In this document: in pieces, positions 16,010-19,966 of the stretch
Layout of the letters: the number at the start of each line of letters is the position of its first letter
Position numbering within the stretch: the first letter of the stretch is position 1
Assembly: GCF_004359215.1 (NCBI RefSeq)
Contig: NC_090622.1
Coordinates: forward strand, 1,262,104-1,282,069
DNA: 19,966 nucleotides
Source of the DNA: Bremia lactucae
Lineage: Eukaryota > Oomycota > Peronosporomycetes > Peronosporales > Peronosporaceae
Reading direction: 5' to 3'
Position numbers and translations under genes: made by a program
Notes under the pieces: model-generated
Seen by the model: only the letters and a program-made list of their open reading frames with translations
Databases searched by the model: none
Told to the model about the DNA's origin: nothing

Positions 16010-16708
16010 TATGCAAGCAATTAGCGAACCCTTAGAATTGGGCAAATTCTTCACGTTTTATGGGAGTGACCATTCATTAACAGCAATTACCTTGTCTGGT
16101 ACTGCTCGTACACCATGTGTACCAACGATGCAGCCCAGCACAGGTATCTAAGGAACCCGACATCTTTCAGCGGGATTGTGCCGAAATGATGGCCGCGTGC
16201 ATCTTATTGAAAGCGTAAACCACGCGCCATCCACCTGCGGCTTTACGCACACAGAAGATCGGGCTGCAGTTGGCAACTTGCTCTTACGTACATGTCCCGC
16301 CTTGACTCACTCGACTTCTTGTTTCGGCAATGGCCATGGTTGGTAACACAATATATTTGGTGCCAGGTTTCAAAACAATTTCGTGCCCGATGCCGCTATC
16401 TGCCGGTAGGCGGCTTGACACTTCTTTTGGGAACTTATGACGATGTTTCCACAGAATTCCTAAATAAAGGGCTGTCCTCTAAGGCATCCCAGCCCCGAGC
16501 AGCGAGCCTTTTGTCTGTCTTCAAGACGCTCTCACCTACTGTGGGCGACGACAAGAAGTCCACCAAGTTCTCGTCCGGAACTAGTGCGACTACTTGTGGA
16601 TCTTTTTATGTGAAGTTCGGCAAAGAACAGATTCCACATCTCCTGGATTTTTACTATCTCCTTGGCAGATTTTAAGATGTGCTGGAGCATCGCAACTAGG
16701 GATGCCTC
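16010..16708 (-). pseudogene. Element D pol fragment: RT thumb joined to the RT N-terminus and linker
   Basis: 16021-16165 is homologous to A 5341-5485 (RT connection; minus strand VLGCIVGTHGVR). 16185-16320 resembles A 5880-6050 (RT fingers), and 16320-16708 resembles A 6050-6434 (the protease-RT linker). The 400 bases with the catalytic loop, present in A between these blocks, are missing. So is everything between this fragment and D's polypurine tract that would encode RNase H, integrase and chromodomain. Homology to A ends at GATGCCTC (16700-16708). Confidence 0.7.
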
Positions 16709-16713
16709 TCATA

Positions 16714-17035
16714 TAAAACTCCGTGGCAAAGTCAACTATCTTTTCCGCGTTAGATTGTTAGGACGGCTACAATCAGGTACTCATGAAAAAGTCCGATATC
16801 GCCAAAACGGCAGTAATCACCCCAAGCGATATGCTTTGAGAGTGGCTTGTGATGCATAAGGCTAAGAAACTCATTAACGACATTTAACCAAGTGGTGGCT
16901 TACGTGATGCGTCAGCACCGTGCCTACGCGCCCCAATAATTTGAACGATGTATTCGTACATAGTAGGGTCGAGGATGGGCTGGGAGATTATATTCGCACA
17001 ATCGTCATTTATCGGCTGTGCTGTAAGCTGTGGGT
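16714..17035 (+). pseudogene. Reverse transcriptase fragment of element E
   Basis: Plus-strand motifs: TIFSALDC (first catalytic Asp) with a stop before DGYNQVLMKKSDIAKTAV, then EWLVM, VAYVMRQHRAYAPQ, and the remnant of the catalytic loop at 16935-16955. There the Tyr codon is a stop (TAA) and one extra base shifts the frame, so YFDD is lost; VFVHSRVEDGL follows in the new frame. The fragment has neither protease nor gag upstream: it begins abruptly where D's fragment ends in the opposite direction. Confidence 0.8.
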
Positions 17036-17300
17036 GACGCCCAATTGAAGGTCAACTTTAAAAGTGCGTCATTGGAGAAAAACATGAGTAAGTTCCAAAA
17101 ACGTGATTGTGTATTATTGTCTACAGAAGGCCTAAGGGATTCAACAACTACCAACCAAGGCGCGAGTAAACTCGCGCCACGCTTTATCGGACCATCCCGG
17201 TTTTTGAGGCGATCGGCGACGTCTACACGCTAGATATCCACTCATTGTTGCGACTTTACTTGACAATATACGTCGGGCGGCTAAAGAAAATATCGCCCAG
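17036..17300 (+). pseudogene. Integrase C-terminal region of element E, fused to RT
   Basis: KNMSKFQKRDCVLLSTEGL and GASKLAPRFIGP are the GPY/F-type C-terminal motifs of a Ty3/gypsy integrase. The frame then shifts to EAIGDVYTLDI and YVGRLKK. This follows the RT within a few codons, so RNase H and the integrase core are deleted (junction about 17020-17035). Confidence 0.8.
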
Positions 17301-17589
17301 CTAAGCTTATTGGGTTGATTTCGAAATCGGAGTCAAAGGCTCGTAGATTGACCCCCCCTTCCTTTAATGCCTGACGCGCGAATGAAATTAGAAGCGGCTG
17401 CGTTCCCGTCTGAGCATGACCGAGAACTGGCGTTTCAGGTTCTCCGCGTTCGATCAACTCACAATCTGACTGCCGAATCTCACTAGCAGTTCTTTCTGCA
17501 GTACGCTCGTGAGCAGTCGCTTCTAGCAGAGCGTCGGCAGCCTTGGTCTCCTTGTTCAGCCTCATCAGCACCCACCTGGGCAACCAAGA

Positions 17590-17979
17590 CGCCAGCGTTA
17601 CCATCGCGAGGGACCACCACCGCTTGTGGTCAGGTTCGCTGCATCGTGGATTGTATTGTAGGTCACGAGAACCCTCTCCCGAAGCAGCTACGCCGGCTCA
17701 CGAGACGTGCGCCGTTCCACCGCGCGCAAGTATCATAAATACTGGATTGGGTTTCTACCCGAGCAGAATAAGTGGGAACCGCATTCGTTGCTTCTTCGCG
17801 ACGTTCCGGACGCTGTTCGAGCATATGAGTTAATGAAGTTGGACCACCCCAATGCGAAGCAGACGCGAATGTCTCGCAATGAGCAAGACAGTAAGGCGAC
17901 TCAAAACATCGAGAACAGGAACTGTGTCGTGATTCACGGCGTTGATGATAATTTCTCTGCGAGACCGAGAACGTCGTGA
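17590..17979 (+). pseudogene. Chromodomain and pol C-terminus of element E
   Basis: DCIVGHENPLPKQ, then in another frame KYHKYWIGFLPEQNKWEPHS and LLLRDVPDAVRAYE, form a chromodomain of a type different from A and B (longer first part, WEPHS in place of SWEP). The frame runs on through a hydrophilic tail to TGA 17977-17979 or nearby. Between 17300 and 17590 the sense frames hold several stops, while the opposite strand is open (17281-17604). Confidence 0.75.
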
Positions 17980-18204
17980 CGAAGCTGTAACACCACGACT
18001 ACGAGAACGGGACCTCGACGAGAAGCGCAGAGCAGGATGGGCAGGCAAATGTGTCGCCGCCCTGCGCTGAGCATTCAGCAGACATTTAATCCGCTGTCGA
18101 TAGTGTTGACGCCAGCGAGGCGCACCACAAAAAACTGCAGTACACCGTTCATAAAACCGTGCTCGTGCTTCCCGATCCAGGCATAACGCAGCGAGGTGTA
18201 CGTG
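17830..18204 (-). pseudogene. Antisense SR-rich ORF fragment in element E
   Basis: A 125-codon frame on the minus strand, between stops at 18205-18207 and 17830-17832 and without a clear ATG. It reads REARARFYERC, then WRQHYRQRIKCLLNAQRRAA, then a Ser/Arg block (FSSRSRSRSRG and SSRRSRSRRE). It lies opposite and beyond the end of pol, in the same relative place as the antisense frame in A and B. The same phase continues leftward, with two more stops, to an open stretch ending at 17281, opposite the GRLK motif, where the A frame also ends. The product is unknown; the SR-rich tail recalls RNA-binding or splicing-type proteins only by composition. Confidence 0.4.
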
Positions 18205-18207
18205 TCA

Positions 18208-18705
18208 TTTATCGCAAGGCGGACGTCGCAAGAGTAACATCCCTCGTTGACATGGACATAGCAGACTTAGTCCTCATTCCAAGCGTTCTCGCATACTATG
18301 TCGCTAACAGCATCAATTGAGTGATCAGCGCGATAGTTCGTCCTCTCGAGGCATTGTAGAAGCTCTTTCTATCCTCGAGCATTCGATTCAAACGCCAGGT
18401 AAATGCGCAACAGAATCTTTGAAAAGTGTCGTATGCATTAATCTTAAGACTCTTTTCGCGGAAAGCCCCGGAACACGCCAGAAGTAGTCCTGCATCGTTG
18501 TAAGCGAGTCCAGAGTGTGAGCTCCGGACAACTCGAACAGCTTCCAAATGATGAGTTGTTGGCTAATCACGTGGATGATTGCTCTCCCGCTTATGATTCT
18601 CTGGGGTGATGTTGTACTGTGGGTCGTGCACTATGTCATCGTGGCTTCGGTCGTAACTTTAAAGTTATGACAATTGAGCGTTTACGATTAATGAGGTCTT
18701 TTTTT
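18208..18705. other. 3' non-coding part of element E
   Basis: This lies between the antisense fragment and the polypurine tract. Overlapping minus-strand frames at 18296-18570 (60 and 83 codons) could be the upstream part of the antisense ORF, but neither reads convincingly and they are in different phases. No other feature was seen. Confidence 0.4.
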
Positions 18706-18717
18706 AGAAGGGCGTGG
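18706..18717 (+). other. Polypurine tract of element E
   Basis: AGAAGGGCGTGG directly precedes the TGTAATG start of the LTR, on the plus strand, downstream of E's pol. It fixes the orientation of E and marks the following repeat as its 3' LTR. Confidence 0.7.
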
Positions 18718-19003
18718 TGTAATGTATCACTTTACAGGATTATTACAAATTAAAATAAACAATTCTATTAGCAGACAGGTGTTGTACCCGAATAGCGGGC
18801 ACAGCACTACCTGAGAACAAGTGGTTCCCGAAAAAACGGGGACACGGTCTTACTTAGTACGATTAAAACAATTCGTAATGATTTAATTAATTTCCAATTT
18901 TACTTGATACCAATCACTTAGGCTGAAAGCTTTTTCAAGCGTTTCGTGTAAGCTGCAAGGACGTTTACCTCCGTTTCATAGTAGCTTTAGTATTCCCTCC
19001 AAC
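18718..19003 (+). repeat. LTR of element E (right end approximate)
   Basis: Begins TGTAATG and TTTACA follows at 18731-18736, a 19-base terminal hairpin like those of the other LTRs here. The interior is AT-rich with two hairpin-forming stretches (near 18780-18808 and 18825-18850). The end is placed at CCCTCCAAC near 19003 by analogy with the CCAACA end of D's LTR; no exact boundary or target duplication could be fixed. A gag fragment follows on the same strand. Confidence 0.55.
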
Positions 19004-19080
19004 GATCCGTTTCTCTGAGCGTGCCGAGAAAATGAGCCTTAATATCATTTCTTACACCTCTCTGAACATAATGGGAGGTG

Positions 19081-19525
19081 GCAGAGCACTTGATGCTGGG
19101 GCTTGACAAGCAAGCCCGGGCCAAACTCATAAGCATTCCTCCTGAGCAATATGTAAATTAGTTGGAGCAGTTTGAGATATTTGTGCTCGGACAGCGAAGG
19201 TCCGCGTCCGAGGCACACAGCCAATCCGCGATGGAGTCCGACACTAAGACTCAGGATAGGCTTGGGCGTGAGCAGGCTCAGAGCGAGGCTCTCAATAGGA
19301 TGGATTCAATTTTTCCATCTGGCCACATCAGCCGGCCCACTCAGGTGTCGAGGACGACACCCGGTTGGTGTCATACGCCATGTTTTATTTGCTCAATAAG
19401 GCCTCGAAGTGGCTTACTCGGCACTTATGACGAACGGTAAGATGTTCCTCACATAGGCGATCTTTTAGACAAATATTCGTGCCATGTATCAGCCGCCGAA
19501 GAACAGAGTAATCTAGCACTGGGCG
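19081..19525 (+). pseudogene. gag fragment F, plus strand
   Basis: Reads LDKQARAKLISIPPEQYV, a stop, then FEIFVLGQRRSASE. Further on, after frameshifts, come SYAMFYLLNKASKW, VAYSALMTNG and NIRAMYQPPKN. These match the gag of A (VLGQRRAAS, YAMSHLRGKASE, LAYSTLM, KIRAMHQPSNN). It starts soon after the E LTR, as a gag should after a 5' LTR, and stops short of a zinc knuckle where fragment G begins on the other strand. Confidence 0.75.
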
Positions 19526-19529
19526 TGGC

Positions 19530-19966
19530 CACTACACGCTTGTCCGTTCTTTAACAACAATTGTATTTTTGCAATTGTTTGTAATTTGAAGAGCGAGGGT
19601 TCTCGCTCTTTATATACGAGGCCTATGGGGTTTGGACCAACGTTTCTTAATGTCTCGAAGGACGATAAGCACCCGAGTGGACAAAAGCCTGTTTCAGCGA
19701 AAGTCTTTCTTTTCCGCTACAGCGATAGCTTGATCTAGTGTCTCTAATCTGAGCTGGAGCAGGTGGGTCTTGCCACGACCATCTGCAAGACCCTTGACGA
19801 AAATAGTTGCCTGTGTTTGCTTCTCAGGTGAATATCGATAAAACTTCCTCAGTATAATGTATGCTGAGCATTGTTGTGAAGGTCTCGCTTCCCTGTTTCA
19901 AATCTAGGATCTCTTCTCGAACCCTAAATTCGGCACAAGACGGCTCAAAGGTATGACTGAGCCGAA
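19530..19966 (-). pseudogene. gag fragment G, minus strand, another lineage
   Basis: From the right edge the minus strand reads EFRVREEILDLKQGSETF, then in a new frame PEKQTQATIFVKGLADG, HLLQLRLETLDQAIAVAEKK, then HSGAYRPSRH and KSENPRSSN, and a degenerate zinc knuckle (YNCC, near 19550). This order is that of a retrotransposon gag core followed by a basic linker and knuckle, but it is not the A/F gag type. It runs off the window to the right. The 9-bp palindrome at 19589-19610 (AAGAGCGAG, GGTT loop) lies within it. Confidence 0.7.

Noticed and set aside
18780..18850. Tandem hairpins in the E LTR as a CRISPR-like or terminator structure.
   Set aside because: There are only two dissimilar hairpins, without repeated units or spacers, in eukaryotic retrotransposon DNA. 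They are noted only as possible LTR RNA structure.
19589..19610. A 9-bp perfect palindrome with 4-base loop as a regulatory hairpin.
   Set aside because: It coincides with codons of the gag G linker (KSENPRSS), so chance within coding sequence is the simplest explanation.

Overview
The window looks like repeat-rich nuclear DNA of an oomycete (a Phytophthora or downy-mildew-like genome). Three things point there. The degraded Ty3/gypsy elements have integrase-chromodomain pol proteins of the kind I associate with oomycete genomes. The only intact gene has a Cys/His-repeat ('WRKY19-like') architecture common in oomycetes. A near-perfect match to the oomycete initiator (Inr) lies just upstream of that gene. 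A run of 100 Ns (11994-12093) marks a scaffold gap. I cannot name the species.

Layout. 1-197: part of an LTR, minus strand, cut by the window edge. 198-1102: no recognisable gene. 1108-8288: element A, a 7.2-kb minus-strand chromovirus-type Ty3/gypsy element bounded by a 5-bp target-site duplication (GCGAC, 1103-1107 and 8289-8293). It has a 697-bp 3' LTR, polypurine tract, chromodomain, integrase, RNase H, reverse transcriptase, protease and gag, all broken, and a 5' LTR cut down to about 53 bp. 8294-9884: a long decayed frame that I cannot identify. 10223-10779: initiator plus an intact 168-residue Cys/His-repeat gene. 10780-11881: nothing recognised. 11882-11993: start of a plus-strand LTR that runs into the gap.

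Right of the gap, 12094-15159 is element B, a minus-strand element whose 3' end is closely related to A but whose integrase core belongs to another lineage. B is cut in its reverse transcriptase by the 306-bp LTR of element D (15160-15465, minus). D keeps only scraps of pol (about 16010-16708). It abuts, head to head, element E (plus, 16714-18717), where a deletion joins reverse transcriptase to the integrase C-terminus. E ends in a polypurine tract and an LTR (18718 to about 19003). A plus-strand gag fragment (F) follows that LTR, and a minus-strand gag fragment of another lineage (G) runs off the window.

The most unusual signal is an antisense reading frame at the 3' end of the retrotransposons. 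It starts just inside the 3' LTR, runs against the element's own transcription, and overlaps the chromodomain and the linker before it. It has a Ser/Pro- or Ser/Arg-rich C-terminal part. In A it can be followed from 1936 to 3384. B repeats it, ending at the same TGA. E has a comparable SR-rich frame, and D may retain the N-terminal part of one. A hand comparison of A and B suggests the antisense frame was the constrained one in the overlap. None of the antisense frames is intact here.
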